From NCBI RefSeq assembly GCF_028769735.1, contig NC_088177.1:25886099-25950098 (forward strand): a stretch of 64,000 nucleotides of DNA, written 5' to 3'. A model generated the notes under the pieces. That model was not told the origin of the DNA, searched no databases, and saw only the letters and a program-made list of their open reading frames with translations. Made by a program: the position numbers and the translations under genes. This document shows, in pieces, positions 40,201-52,908 of the stretch. Position 1 is the first letter of the stretch. Every line of letters starts with the position of its first letter. The stretch comes from Zonotrichia leucophrys gambelii (taxonomy: Eukaryota > Chordata > Aves > Passeriformes > Passerellidae).

Positions 40201-41819
40201 AGAACATGCAACACGAATGGAGGATCCAGCTGGGGGCTGTGTGGTGAGGACACACCTGCACACCACATCACGTCACGTGAGGCTCCAGGGGCACTCAGCA
40301 AGGAGCGCTCCTTCCAGTGGGACCTTCAGTGCAGGTCGCCATGAGAAAGCACAGCTCCTTGAAACTGCTGTGCAGTGCATGGTCACCACATGACACCACA
40401 TTGCAGACACACCTGGTTGACTGATCAGCTTAAACACCTGCACCTAAAATCTCAGATTCCAGCCTGAAAGCCATGTTGCTTCACAGCAAACATAAGACAG
40501 ATGCGTGATGTCATGGGGCACAAGACAGGGCCAAGGGAGACACAGCGTCTAAGACTTGACAGGGATACTGTGTTTACAGGGACTGCAGATTACATTTTTC
40601 CTACTTTAAGTAAAAGAATATGTATATTTATATACATAAAACAGATGGCAATATACTTGGCTGAAGAAACATTGTGTGAATGAGTTACAATTAAGCCCTC
40701 TCCTCACCATCTGTTTTTTAACCCAATAAACTACATCCAGGTTTGCAAATAATCTGCTCTGCATGAAAACAGAAGACACTAAAGAGTAACGTTAGACAGA
40801 GCTTTATCTTTTGTTTACCTCGTACCTGATAAACTCTGAATGGGTCTGCTCCCTGCCTTTGATTGTTTTGTCCTCATATTTCCTGCTAAGAGTTTACAAA
40901 ACAGTATTATTGAACAGGCAGATAAGAAGCACACCTATTTGTTTAATAACATCAAGGGAGAAAAAATGCTGGCTCATCCATTTTGTTGTTCCGTTGCTGA
41001 AAAGGATCAAAATACCAATTAACTTGCTGGCTTAAAAAAATCTTTGATATCCTTACATTTACTGACATTTTGAAACTCTTCTTCATACTTGCCTAATGTC
41101 TTTTTGATTATGAACAAAGAAGTGCCAATCTGTTTAGCATTTGACCTGTTTTCTCAAACATTTTTATGTATTCAATTACTTAGTTCCTAAAAACACTTGA
41201 CTAGTCATAGCTGTGAGTTGAGGAAAAATGTTTCTTGTTTTACTGATAGCTTTATAAAATATTGTTTGATTTTATTTGCAAGACCAAAAGAGAATAGAAT
41301 TTGTTTTAAAATAAAGCATGAGCTGAACAAAGGAGCAAGAACATCTCCTTTCCCTCCTTTTCCTTTCACTTATACTCTGAACTTAGAAGTCTTTACTGTT
41401 GTGGAAATTAAATCTACGCCCCTCTCCTTCCCTTTTTGTGCTGATTTTCTTTCCTTAACAAATTACATCAAGTTAGACTAAAAACTTGGGGAGTAATTGA
41501 CAAGATGCTAACCACAACTTGCTCTTATCTGCAAGGATATGGTAAGCTACAGTCAATGCTGGTTTTATTACCATTAGTTTTCAAGGATGTACTCAAATTC
41601 AGCACATTTTTGAAAGAAAAGGATCTCCTGATAAGAGAAGGCTTAATTTCCTCTCAATTTACACTAATTTCTGTGGAGTTAATCTTAGTTCACTTACGTG
41701 TAAATTGAATAAAAGTTGCGGTTAATAATTCTGCTTTCGGCTCCTTCAGGATATTGCAAATTGATTACATTTATTAATGATCACAAAAATTAATCTGTTA
41801 AATGGGCTCTAGAATGGTG

Positions 41820-41845
41820 TGACCTTACTAAAATTAGTAAGGTCA
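41820..41845. repeat. 12-bp palindrome beside CR1
   Basis: TGACCTTACTAA, two bases, then TTAGTAAGGTCA form perfect 12-base arms. It ends about 20 bases before the CR1 fragment at 41866, so it is not part of the recognisable element. Confidence 0.9.
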
Positions 41846-41865
41846 TCAAAGACTAAGTGACATCA

Positions 41866-42790
41866 GCTGCTCCTCATATGACTCTCCTTCAAGGCCCTTC
41901 ACTATCTTTGCTGTGCTTTTTGGACACTTCTGTATAGTTTTAATGCCTTATATTTTGGTGGCCAAAACTGCATGCAATATTCAAGGTGAGGCAGCCCCAG
42001 AGCAGAACAGAGCAGAGTGGGAAAATCCCTCCCTTGACCGGCTGGCCATGCTGTGCCTGATGCCTTCAGGACATGCTTGGCCCTCCTGGCTGCCAGTGAG
42101 CAGGACCCCCAGGTCCCTCTCTGTGGCACTGCTCTCCAGCACCTCATTCCCCAGTCTGTCTGCACATCCAGGGTTGCTCAGGTGGAGAACCTGGCACTTT
42201 CCCTTGCTGAACTTTATTTGGTTGGTGTTGCCAAGCCCTCTAATTTGTCAAGGCCTCTCTGCAGTCCGTTCCTGACTTCAAGGAGACAACAGCGCCTCCC
42301 CATTTTGCACCATCTGTGAACCTGCTTAGTATCACTTCCAGCCTGCATCCAAGCTATTTATGAGGATGTTGAGGAGCACACAGCTGAGGATGGAGTCCAG
42401 TGGAACCCCATGAGTGACTGGACACCAGTCTGATGTCACCCCATTCACTATAACCCTTTTGTGCCCAAACTGTGAGCCAGTTGCTACCCCATTACAATGA
42501 CTGGTTTATCCAGCTGTGTGCTGGACATTTTGTCCTGAAGGATCCTGTGAGAGGCAGTATCAACAGCCTTACTGAAATCCAAGAAGATGACATCAGCTGG
42601 CTTCTTCCTTATGTCAGCCAGGTGGGTTACTTTGTGATAAAAGCAAATCAGGTTTGAAAAGCAAGACTTTCCTCTCATGAAGCTGTGCTGGCTGTGACCA
42701 GTGACTGCACTGTCTTTCAGGTGTTTTTCAATACCTCCCAGAATAATCTTCTCCCTAACTTTATCAGGCACTGAAATGAGACTAATGACT
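41866..42790 (-). mobile_element. CR1 LINE fragment with reverse-transcriptase remnant
   Basis: This longest CR1 copy includes recognisable reverse-transcriptase pieces on the minus strand: SQHSFMRGKSCFSNLICFYH, then VIFLDFSKAVDTASHRIL (42484-42771), and LPHLEYCMQFWPPKYKALKL (near 41920-41990). These match the CR1 pol blocks SQHGF..GKSCLTNL, D(V/A)(I/V)(Y/F)LDFSKAFDT and RPHLEYCVQFWAP. The frame is broken between blocks and no endonuclease domain is present. It is truncated at both ends and lacks the CR1 3' terminus. It is a dead copy in the intron between the SH1 and converter exons. Confidence 0.9.
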
Positions 42791-43247
42791 TGCTTTCAGT
42801 AGAATCATTAATTCTATATTGTCTGGATAAGCAACATCCAGTTCAAAAAATATCACGCCATGATCTAGCCATTCACTACTTGCTCCTACTGTTGCCTAAA
42901 TGGTTCATGGTAGTGCTTCTGCTCATTGTTGAATCACCAGTCCTACACATTGAAAACCAGTAAATACCACACAAAGACACATTTAAAATATAGAGGAAAC
43001 CATAATTATCATGAAGCTACATTGCCATCATAAAGACAACAGCATTTCCTGAATAAAATTTGTAATTTTTTGAGATTGAGAATATGTATTAAAGCCAGTA
43101 ATAGCAGCCATGAGAAGGGTTAGGGTGAACAGAGTTCTGATTATCATTCGTGATATCTCTAAGATAAATGACTCTGCAAAGCTAAAGCTGAAGCTTTCAT
43201 ATCAGTTCATTCTTAAAAATGTGCATGTTCAGCTTCATATGATGGTT

Positions 43248-43264
43248 GAAGGTCAGTGACCTTC
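43248..43264. promoter_or_regulatory. Perfect IR-1 nuclear-receptor-type palindrome
   Basis: The sequence reads GAAGGTCA g TGACCTTC. It contains AGGTCA-N-TGACCT (43250-43262), the inverted repeat with one-base spacing bound by FXR/RXR. It lies in the MYO3B intron about 290 bases past the SH1 exon donor. The match is exact, but occupancy cannot be judged from sequence. Confidence 0.4.
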
Positions 43265-43553
43265 CAAAATCCTTGAATTATCTGAGCAGGATGCATAATT
43301 TCCACTTGTTGCCTCTATAGAGAGAACCATGGGGACAGGCTTGCTGCTTGTGCTCACTGTAGGTTTCACACTGACTGTTTTCCATTAGAGATCAGATATC
43401 TCTTGTAGTCTTTATCTCTGAAAGTCCCTGTCCTCATTAGACATTGGGACCACACACCTATGAACAACATTTGTAGAACTTTCTGTATTTAAACCTAGAA
43501 TGTATCTTACTGAATAGAATATTAGGAAAACAGCCCTATGACACAAGTCTTAC

Positions 43554-43759
43554 CTTTTTACAAACTCCTCAAAGAGGATGCGATGGGAATACCCTTTCTG
43601 ACGTATCTTGACAGTTTCCAGAATTCCAGTGTATCGCAGCTGCAGCAGAACTCTCTCATGAGAGAACATCAGCGCCTCTCGATCATCGTTAGGCTTAATG
43701 CAGCGGATAAAGTGAGGCTGTCCAACAACCATTTTGGATAAAAGATCCATGAGGGAATA
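43554..43759 (-). CDS. MYO3B: MYO3B exon: motor core strand and SH2/SH1 helices
   Basis: This 206-base exon starts [20 protein letters not shown], continues with IKPNDDREA and [15 protein letters not shown], and ends EEFVK plus two bases of an Arg codon (phase 2). [11 protein letters not shown] is the conserved myosin strand before the SH2 helix. [16 protein letters not shown] corresponds to LRCNGVLEGIRICRKG of muscle myosin. Both reactive cysteines (SH2 and SH1) are replaced here, by Tyr and Arg, which appears normal for class III. The segment couples nucleotide state to the converter. The acceptor (ttcgctag) and donor (AG|gtaaga) are good. EEFVKR and NDDREAL fit recalled MYO3B better than MYO3A. 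Confidence 0.97.
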
Positions 43760-45621
43760 CTAGCGAAGAAAATAAAGAAGATGCACACACTTGACAAAAA
43801 ACTGCAATGGAATGACTTAAGCAGGAGATTCATATTTGTAAACAGTTTGTAATGCTTGATTATATTTTAATCTGTAATGTTAATCTACATTGCTTTTTTA
43901 TTCATTTTAAAGATTTCAGGTGAAACATGGAACCTATTAAAAATTTTCACTTTTAAAAAATTTAAATATTCTGAATCTGACCTCTTACTTTTTACACCTT
44001 TCTTTTCTCCTTATATAACATTTCCGTAGTTGAAGAATGTCCATTAAAAAAAATGAAGTTGAAAATTGTCCTAACTATAATTCTACTGTAGACACATTTG
44101 ATTGATCAAATATCCCCAAGAGAAATACAAGCTTTACCATGAAACAATCACTGAAATTCACAGCAAATGAATCTTTGAACCCAGGGAAGGGTTGCAAGAA
44201 GTCATCAGTTCAGTGCTCTGTCCACAGAGAACACCAGATGTATCTTCAACATTTCAGGTACATCTCTGTTACATAAATTTTTCAGAACCACTGAGAATAT
44301 CAAGTGCACAGTCTCCTTAGAAATCTGTTCTGCTGTATTATCACGACTATTCATAAACTTCTTAGCATCTAACATAAATCTTGCCACTGAAATGTAAGTC
44401 CATTACTTCTTTTCCTATCCACCCTAGACACACAAACCAATTTTATCTGTTTCATTTTAAACTGAAATGAAAAATGTTTGATCAGAGCATATATATTTTT
44501 TTCCACTGACTCCTCTGAATACTAATACTCCTGCTCCATACTTACCTCATTGAGCTGTTGCACAATAAGCATGTGTTGTCAACTGTTCAATCTCATATAA
44601 CCATATGTGTCTCAAAATCAGTTACAATTCCAAGCTCATTGACATCACCTTGCTGCAGGTTGCACGTGTCTTACAGTCTAATTCCACACTCTCTCCCCCA
44701 TTACACTTTTGTTTCTTTTTACAGTTTCTACAGAGCTGGCATCTGTGTGGTTCTGTGCAAGAGCCCTCTAAGTGCACATGTGTATGACAAGTCTGAATGT
44801 CAGTGTCCTTGCACTCTGCACAGCGAGGCAACATCTCAGTACACACCAGCTTCCTCTATACCCTTCCTTAGACTATTCTACAACACAAATTGATCAGACA
44901 CTCCTACACAGCTTGAAGCTTTGACTCACATTGGTTAGCACTACTCTGTGAACTTCCCTATTCTGCATGGCACAAGGGCAGCCCAAGAGCCAACTGCTGA
45001 AAACTTTTCCACTTTGCAATGATTGCAAGAAAAAAACAATGACCAAGAGTCTCAGACTAGCACTTTCTTGACTCCTAAGCTTCCAGTTCCAACATTCTCA
45101 ATGCCCTTTCCTTGCCTGTTTGATATAAATACATGAGCAGAATGTGCATTACCTCAGACAGGATTACTACTGATAAAATGGCAACCTGTATGATTTACAA
45201 CAGTACTTCCAAAAGATGGACTGTTTTTTACTTATGATCATAAATGAAAAATCTTAATCTTTAAAGGTATGTATGCCTCATCTTGTGAGAAAATATGAAG
45301 ACTTTAGTAATAGGATCTGTTTTATTTGCACAAAATTGGTGTTCTGCTAATAACGAGACCTGTTCTAGACCTCTAGCATTTTAGACAGAAAATAGTCTAG
45401 GCTCTAGATTCTGTTATCAATGTACCCAATGAAATAACAAAAATACAAGTACGAGGAAACAAAGAGAAAAAAGCAAAGAAAAGTTTAGAATCCACAGAGG
45501 CCTTGTAACAGAATAAAAAAATTCTCTGATAATGCTCTTTGATCTTACTATCCCACAAATATTTTACATATATCTTTTGGTCTTCTTATCAAAATACTTG
45601 TTTTAATTTTAATTTTTGTAC
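43760..45621 (-). other. MYO3B: MYO3B intron (1.9 kb)
   Basis: A phase 0 intron. No repeat family was recognised. Confidence 0.9.
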
Positions 45622-45699
45622 CCTAAAATAGGAAGCCATAGTTTGCCGCTTCATGTTAGTTGTTTCCTCAGGATGCCGCATAACCTCCATTGTGTCAAC
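45622..45699 (-). CDS. MYO3B: MYO3B exon: motor, end of loop 2 and following helix
   Basis: This 78-base, 26-codon exon encodes [18 protein letters not shown] and then QTMASYFR. It begins and ends in phase 0. The class III family has [28 protein letters not shown] here, so only a few positions differ. In the motor fold it closes loop 2 and opens the helix before the SH2/SH1 region. The acceptor follows a T-rich tract (tttcttccag) and the donor is AGG|gtacaa. The next exon continues directly with YSLMDLL. Because the exon is symmetric, skipping it would keep the frame but delete part of the actin-binding surface. Confidence 0.95.
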
Positions 45700-48600
45700 C
45701 TGGAAGAAAAAACTCTGGTGTTAGGACTGTTCCAGAAACACTGCAGACCCACCCCACTTTGCCTATGAAAGCTGGGTTCAGTTTTTGTTATAGTCATTCC
45801 TTCAGGTGTGAGTACTTCAGAATACTTTATCAGAGATAGCAAGATGCAGGACACACTCTGATTTTGGAGAGGTCTCTAAGCATTTTGAATTCTTTTTCAT
45901 AGTGTAAGAGCACTCTAGATTTATGATAGTATAATACTCAGCCAGTGAAACAGCTGTCAAGTTGCAATACTTTAGGAACTGATTTCTAAAAGGCATTCCT
46001 TTTATTGCCACTACAATGGACTCCAACAGGACTTGTATCTATAAGAAGAGTTATCATATTTGTAATACCCAGGAAGTAAATTGAACAGCCTCATTTGCTC
46101 ATGTATGGAAAAAATACGGTAGGATAATGAGTGGCAAACAAAGTAGGTAGTCTCAGAACATCTAAGTCTGTTCTCTTCTCCTACTGTGGTTACTATTAAT
46201 TACTTTATATTGCCATTTTGATGCCAAGAATCTCAGCAATCTTATCCTACCGAACTGCCACAGCACACCAATTTTTTCAGCATTGCAGAATAGTTGTTTT
46301 TAGAGGATATACATGGACAGTGAACATACTGCTCCTTATAGATTTCAGTTATATTGTTAGTACAGCTGTTCATATCAAAATGAAACCAGAATTTATGAAT
46401 GAGTATAACTGTGGTTATCCATAACAAGCAGATTGTGTTGCTACATTACAGCCCAACAAAATTAAAGAAAATTAACCAGCATCCTGTTTGCATGGAGCAT
46501 TAACAGCATTTTAGCATTCACTTACTTTATGGCAATTTACCATCTGCTCTGACCAGGTGGCATTTGTATAAACCAGATAATGCTGTTGTCAGCACCTGTG
46601 CTACACTCCCTGGACTTTGCTCCACACAATCTTTTCTAACACTCACTGACTTAAGAACACTCTTCTGGACACTAAAATAATTGCTGAAAGATTACAGTTC
46701 TCAATAAAGTAACTGAGACTCTTACCTTCAGGAGGTATTTAGGAGACTGCATGCAAAATATAAAGGAAATGAAGCACTAAGTAATAATAGATAAAAAAAT
46801 GGATTTTGTGTTGGGGAAGAAATCCAAAGAAATCTAGAGAGGTCAAGATTAAGAACACAGATGGCACAAATGAAGACAGAGCTCAATAAGGATGACCATA
46901 AAAATTTCAATCTGTTTTTGTAATCTGTGACGTTCTGGCCCAGAGTGGCATACATGCACTGGTATACATTAAAAAAAGAATAAAAAAGAGAGATGCAGTT
47001 TGTTAACAGAATACTCTGTAATATATTCCAGGAAAAAATGCCCGATCTGCACAGGTAACATCAAACATTTTATGAGTTTATGTGACAAAGTAAGTATCAA
47101 TGAACTAATCAAACCAGCAGGCATGCCCATGGGGAAGGATATAGGAATGGTTCAAGATTATCTTGGAAAGACATCTAGTTTCTGAGGACTGTTATCTAAA
47201 TCTCTAGTAGATGTCAGGTAGAAGACACAAGCCATAACAGTGAGCACTGACAGTAAGTTCAGAATAACTGGTAATATTTTTAATATTAAAGACACACAAT
47301 TTAATTTTAAATAAGATTAAATAAGAACAAGAACAAATAGCTTGAGGACTGATCTGAGCCCAAATGCCAATGAAAATGAGGTTTTAAATAGGACTCTTCT
47401 TTGTCTAGAAAAGCAGAGACTCAGTGATGTTTTTGCAGATTGACCACTCACAGCCTCCTATATCCATATCTCATACATCTACTGATCAATAAAGGGCAGT
47501 ATCATCTCCTCTTCATAGCTGCTTTTTTTCACCAAAACTGTAGAATCTGGCTATCTTGGGACTGCCACTCTATCAAATATGGCTTACAACTGCTGGGCTC
47601 CAAAGAGGTTTGGTTTGGTTTGAGGTTTTTTTGGGACAGCAAAGGCAATGAATGCACAGAAAGACAGATGGTCAAAAACACTCACAGAGGAGATGTAAAA
47701 CAATTTTTCTCAGAAAATTAGGTTGAAAGCAGTATTGTTAGATTTCTCTTCCTATGAATGAAGTTGTAAATTCAGATCTCTGCAATTTGTAAGAACTAGA
47801 ATAAATTTCCAAATCTTTTTGACAAGGAACGTTTGAAGTTTTCATCAGAAAAAATCTGATAGACCCTGAAGCTGAGGGGATTTTCTTGTAAGATTTTTTA
47901 AGAAGTTTTGTCTCTAATTAATGTTCAACACTGCTTGTCTGTGAAGCCACACAATTTTATGGTAGGGCAACAACCTCACGTACAACAGACAATAGGCCTT
48001 CTCACAACTGGCTTGCAGAAAGTGACAGAGCATAAAAAGAATGTCATGATCTAAGAATAAGAATGTCATGGTACCTCACACTTTAAATCACTAGCTTCTC
48101 TTTTTAAACAAAAATGAAGATATTTCAACTATTAAGTCACATTTTTACATGACAGCCATAGTGACCTACAATATGAATTCACATAATTACAACTGTAATG
48201 GAAAACAGCCTGACCTACAAAAGTCAAACTGTTTCATCACTAAAAAGATTCCTTCTAATAGTTTTGAAACAATATTAAAAGAACGATTTATGACATTATG
48301 TCATCTTATGAAGTCACTCCAAATTATGACTTTCTACATATTGACCACACCTGCTGCTGGCATGGTATGAAATACTATAAAACCAAAAAATATGTTAAGC
48401 AAAAAACCCTCCTAAATTAAATAATGATAAAAAACTTCCAAACAAAATTATTACATTTGGATTTTTTAAAACAAATTAAAAAATAATAATTTAAAATATG
48501 TTTCCTGAAATTGTTTTAATTAGGTGCTTTACAAATTTCTAAGAAATAGTTTATTTTATCTAAAAAGTATTGAAACTAACATTTTCTGAATAGTGTTGTA

Positions 48601-49774
48601 CTTCTGCATGTCTTCTTTTAGCTCCTTTTAAAAAGTTTGAAGGATGAGTAAAGCTCACTTAAACAGTATTTATTAACTGACTGCGTTTAGTAAAGCTCTA
48701 GGAGTGAACTGCTCTATTACAATCCTGCTGTATCACTAAAATGCCAGCTTAGAAAGCTTGTGCTGAATATAGCTGGATGTAGAAGACAATGTGTATGTGA
48801 CACAAGAAAACTGGAAAGGCCACCCTTCAGCACCAAAAGTATTTACACCAGACAGGAAATAATAGTCTGAAATCCACATCTGTATTTGCAGGTACAGTGA
48901 AGGATATAGACATCTGGATAACATAAATCACCACACTGATGTTTGAACCTGAGCTCCAAATACCAGAAGATAACATGAAGAAATAGAAAACTCAAAACAT
49001 AAAATTTTGTAGACTTTTGAACAGTTGCTGTTACCACTCTTATTTGAAAAATTTATTACTGTTTGCTTTGGAAAAAACCCAAACCCCCAAACCTTAACCA
49101 AGCTAACTCTAACAAGTACCACTTAGGAAGCAGGGAGGGAGTGTACATACCATCAGCTTCAAGGGACAACAGTTTCCTCACAAATTAAGTGTACTCAGTT
49201 GTAACCCTACTAATTGCCATAAAATTATCCTATCTTTTTTCAGTTATGCCATGTACTTTCATGGCAAAATTCAGCAGCATTTAAATTCTACAGCTCTTTT
49301 TACAGAATAGTGCTTTTGCTGAGTAATGTTTTTCCAGTTATCTACCAGTCACAAACACCTCCTGGTTTTTCACTTTCAAGTTGAATTTAAAAATTTTTTT
49401 TTAATTATTTTGCCTTTCATACTGTTAAATACACTATTCAAATTTTACCTAGTAAGACCTCTTTCTAGATCAAAATTGTCAGAGGAAAACCTTGACCTCT
49501 TTGGAATAAAAGGACTGATACTGATATCGATGTAACAGATTCCACTCCAAAGGTTTAAAGATTAGTAAATTGATTCTTCACTGAATTCTACAATAGGGTC
49601 ATCACTAAAACTGGGAACCATGCTCCAAGACAAGGTGCATGTTACCGGTGGTAAAGGCAGACTTGTGTGTGGTAAGAACCTCACTCTAAACCCACATCAG
49701 CTAGGTATTGTGTACACAGTCTCACTGCAGTATTTTATAAACAGCTGTGTGTTCTGGAAGGGAACACTACTGAC
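45700..49774 (-). other. MYO3B: MYO3B intron (4.1 kb)
   Basis: A phase 0 intron inside the loop-2 coding region. AT-rich; no transposon or conserved exon was recognised. Confidence 0.9.
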
Positions 49775-49854
49775 CTTGATACGCCCAGCACTGAGCTGCG
49801 GAGGCAGAGACCGAGATGCTGCTGTCACTCTGGCTCTTGCTTGTGCCAAATTAC
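49775..49854 (-). CDS. MYO3B: MYO3B exon: motor loop-2 region, first part
   Basis: This exon encodes NLAQARARVTAASRSLPPQL followed by SAGRIK, matching the class III segment NLAQTRAR..SLPPHFSAGK. It lies where myosins carry loop 2, a surface loop that touches actin and tunes affinity. The segment has several Arg and Lys residues, as expected for electrostatic actin binding. A long pyrimidine tract precedes the acceptor (ttgaacag|GT) and the donor is AAG|gtcagt. The first two bases complete the Gly codon opened by the previous exon, and the exon ends in phase 0. It is 80 bases long and separated from the upstream exon by a 13.8-kb intron, the longest in the window. Confidence 0.95.
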
Positions 49855-51987
49855 CTGTTCAAAAAGAAAGAAATTCATACTGCAAAAACTATTCAAGAAG
49901 CTTAGAAGAGAAAAATTTTTACTGCGTAAAATCAGTTTGTACAATAGTACTAAAAATAGCAGACACCACCACACTTCTTCCACACCCCTCTCATTACCAA
50001 TTGTGCCTGCAGAGCATTCAGCAAAGGCATGACAGAGTGCAGTGTTGATTTAGAGGGGAGGAAAAAGTCAGTGATAAGGTGGTATGTCACTGACCTTAGC
50101 TACTGAGCTGATGAAAACAATGACAGCACAAAGGCATACAGCTCAATCACTAGTAATCAATTTCTCTGAGACTCATTGAGAGATTTCAAAGAGCAAAAAG
50201 ACGACAGAATCAATCTTGTTTCTATGAAATCACAGGGATCCTCAAGTGTTAAGACAGTATCTTAAACTCACAAACTAACAAGAGAGATGAGAAAATGATA
50301 AGACAGCACCATTTTTCGACCTTTTGACATATAATTCTCAATCTTATTGTGACTCCGGGTTTTTAAAGACCGACTCAGTTTCCCTGGCAAAAATATATTG
50401 TGGTGTCAAGCGAAAGACTAGTGCCTTCTTTAAAATGTAAGGTATGACGTGTCCTAAACTTTTTCTTCTCTACTTGTAGAAAGCCAAAGTCATCACAAAA
50501 TAGCTTTTCAAAATAAAGCCTAGGAGAAGAGAGAGGAAGTGATATCGGACTTGCATATGCAAGACACTCTGTATATTTCAAAGTTTTAGCAAGTCTAGCA
50601 CAAGATGTCCAAATGTTTTCTCTGGCTATATCTTCAGAGGCTAAACTGTGATTAATAGCATTGAAAGAACCCTTTGAAGCAGGATTGGTGACATCAAAGC
50701 CCTAATCCATGGGTGGCAGGATTTTTATAATGAGTGGGAAGCATTTTAACACATTTCAAAGGATTTACAGCATGAATAAACAATAGGCCTCTGCAGATGT
50801 ACCACACACCTTTCAGAACCAGAACACATAAATAAGTGTCTATTTTAATTTAAATGTAAATAAAGTGTTAACACTTCTTTCAGATGCTAAATGACTTGTT
50901 TGCATCAACTCCGGTGTTTAGCCGTTAGCTTTACAGAAAGGCAGTAACTCTAAACAGTCTTCAGAGTTTTGCTAAACTCTGCATTACATAACTAGTAAGG
51001 CGGCACGATGGGAAAAAACAAAAACCAAGAACACCAAATCGCCGGTAAAGAAACCCAAACGCTGATAATAATTCCCTAAGAGAGCAGAGCAAATCCAGTG
51101 ACCACTGTAACATTGAACGGAACTTTTGCTCTTACTTTCCTCTGAACAAGAAAAATACCAAACCCCCGAAAATAATCTGGAGGCCAGCACTCAAACAGCA
51201 CTCTTCATTCCACCATTCTGAATTCATTTAAAGAAGTATTTATCTTTTAAGCTGCTGGCCCTGGTATTGACACAACACTGCAAAACTGGCATGTCATTTC
51301 CTGATCTAACATAGGCTGTTACCTGACAAAGTAAATCATGCTCCAGAACACAAGGTATGGCCACTATTTTGGAAACTGCTTTAGGCTGTTATACTGCGTA
51401 TGCTAATGAGAATCACAACTGTTGGGGAAATCTGGAATATTGATGCACATGCATGGTACATACTGTAAATACATGTATCTCTCCAAAGTTAAAATGAGGA
51501 CTTTAATGAACAAGTAGATGGTGAAATAATTTTTCTCCCAGTTGCAATTTTGTTCTTTTTCAATGTTAGAAATTACTCTTTTGGGCCTTTTTTTAAGCTA
51601 AAATAGCTTGCAAAGGTTGTTTTTGGCTAAGTTTCAGATTAGCAAGTCTAAAACTTAAAAACCTTGCACTGAAAAACTGGTAACACATGATAAAAGAGGA
51701 GAGTTGGAAGAAGAAAGGACTTTGAATCAGACTGTTTGAAATTACTAAAATTTCACTGAATTTTGTAAAAATTTAAAAACTCTAATACTGAAATAAAATT
51801 TAGAATGGTTCTATAACTGCTCAAGGTTCACCATGCTCACTGCTGGCATTATGTTTCTAGGGTTCATAATTAATATCCCTGAGGTCTCCCTTAGTTTCTC
51901 ATGCAAAACTAAAACTAAATGTTTCTGATCTGGTAAGCCAAGCAAATAAATAAACCTTTTAATTAATCACAAATCTTTAATGACTTC

Positions 51988-52050
51988 ACAAACAAACAAA
52001 AATCAAAACCAACAAAACAAAAAACCACCAAACAAACAAACAACCCCAAA
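51988..52050. repeat. A-rich (AAAC)n low-complexity tract
   Basis: Repeated aaac/aaacc units, for example aaacaaacaaacaacccc. It is the approximate complement of the tract at 52787-52908, which lies about 740 bases further on. Confidence 0.9.
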
Positions 52051-52786
52051 GTGTTCAGTGCCCACTTAAAAAAAGAAATGCTTTACCTATCGTGCCTTTG
52101 CTCAGTAGTTACTTCCTTCTAGGAATGGACTCTTACCAGTGCTTATTTCATGTGTAAAGTGAATTCCTATGTAATAACTTGTAGCATTACATTGAATCCA
52201 TGGAAAAAATATTACCAGGATTTTCTTTCTCAGCTGAAACACAAAATGATACTTCAATAAAAATTTCTGAATTACTTACCCCTTCTAGCTCATGCTCAGG
52301 AAAAGTAACTACCAATCTTTAACTTGTCTAAGCCATTAAAACTAATGAACAGAATTAATGTGGTTTGAAAATTAGTCTACATAATAAGAAATGTTTCACC
52401 CAGGGTTAGCATGGTGTTCACAGTCAGTAAAATTTGGCACCTATCCCTGCATTTGATTTTCATTTACAAGGTAATTTATACCTTAACACACAAAAAATAA
52501 TTAAATGTTAAACCATTTTGTCAAAAGCATTAATATTTAAAGCACAAATATTTATAGGTAATTATATGGGTAGCTTGAACTGTCATGGGTTCCTTGAAAG
52601 GTTAAATTGGTTAAAGGGTGAAAGATTGCACTGTGCTTTTCAGAAATCCAGCTTCACACCAATTATATAGTCAAAACTTTACACAAAATACAAATTACAC
52701 CCCTTCAGACCAAATGCTACCTACATTAAATCCAAGTCCATAAAACAGACCAACTAAGTCATATAAAACCCTCTCAAAATTGTCTT

Positions 52787-52908
52787 ATGTTTTGGGGATT
52801 TTGTTTATTTCGGTTTTGGGTGGGGTTTTTTTGTGTTTTTTTTTTGGTTTGTTTTGTTTGTTTTGTTTTTGTTTTGGTTTCTTTGTTTGTTTTTTGGTTT
52901 TTTTGAGG
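52787..52908. repeat. (TTTTG)n low-complexity tract
   Basis: About 120 bases almost wholly of T and G, with units such as gttttgtttg and several GGTTTT runs. It is complementary in kind to the A-rich tract at 51988-52050, and lies in the 13.8-kb MYO3B intron. Confidence 0.9.

Larger units (their letters stand above)
34949..43553 (-). other. MYO3B: MYO3B intron (8.6 kb)
   Basis: It interrupts an Arg codon in phase 2 between the SH1 and converter exons. It contains the perfect hairpin at 35069, the GGGA run at 36375, two CR1 fragments, the palindromes at 41820 and 43248, and a GC-richer patch near 40190-40350 with a TCACGTGA E-box at 40273-40280. Confidence 0.9.

Noticed and set aside
52582..52720. 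A start resembling avian retroviral LTR ends (tgtcatgggtt), also seen at 31528.
   Set aside because: No matching LTR end, target-site duplication or internal sequence could be seen; the shared start is only about 11 bases.
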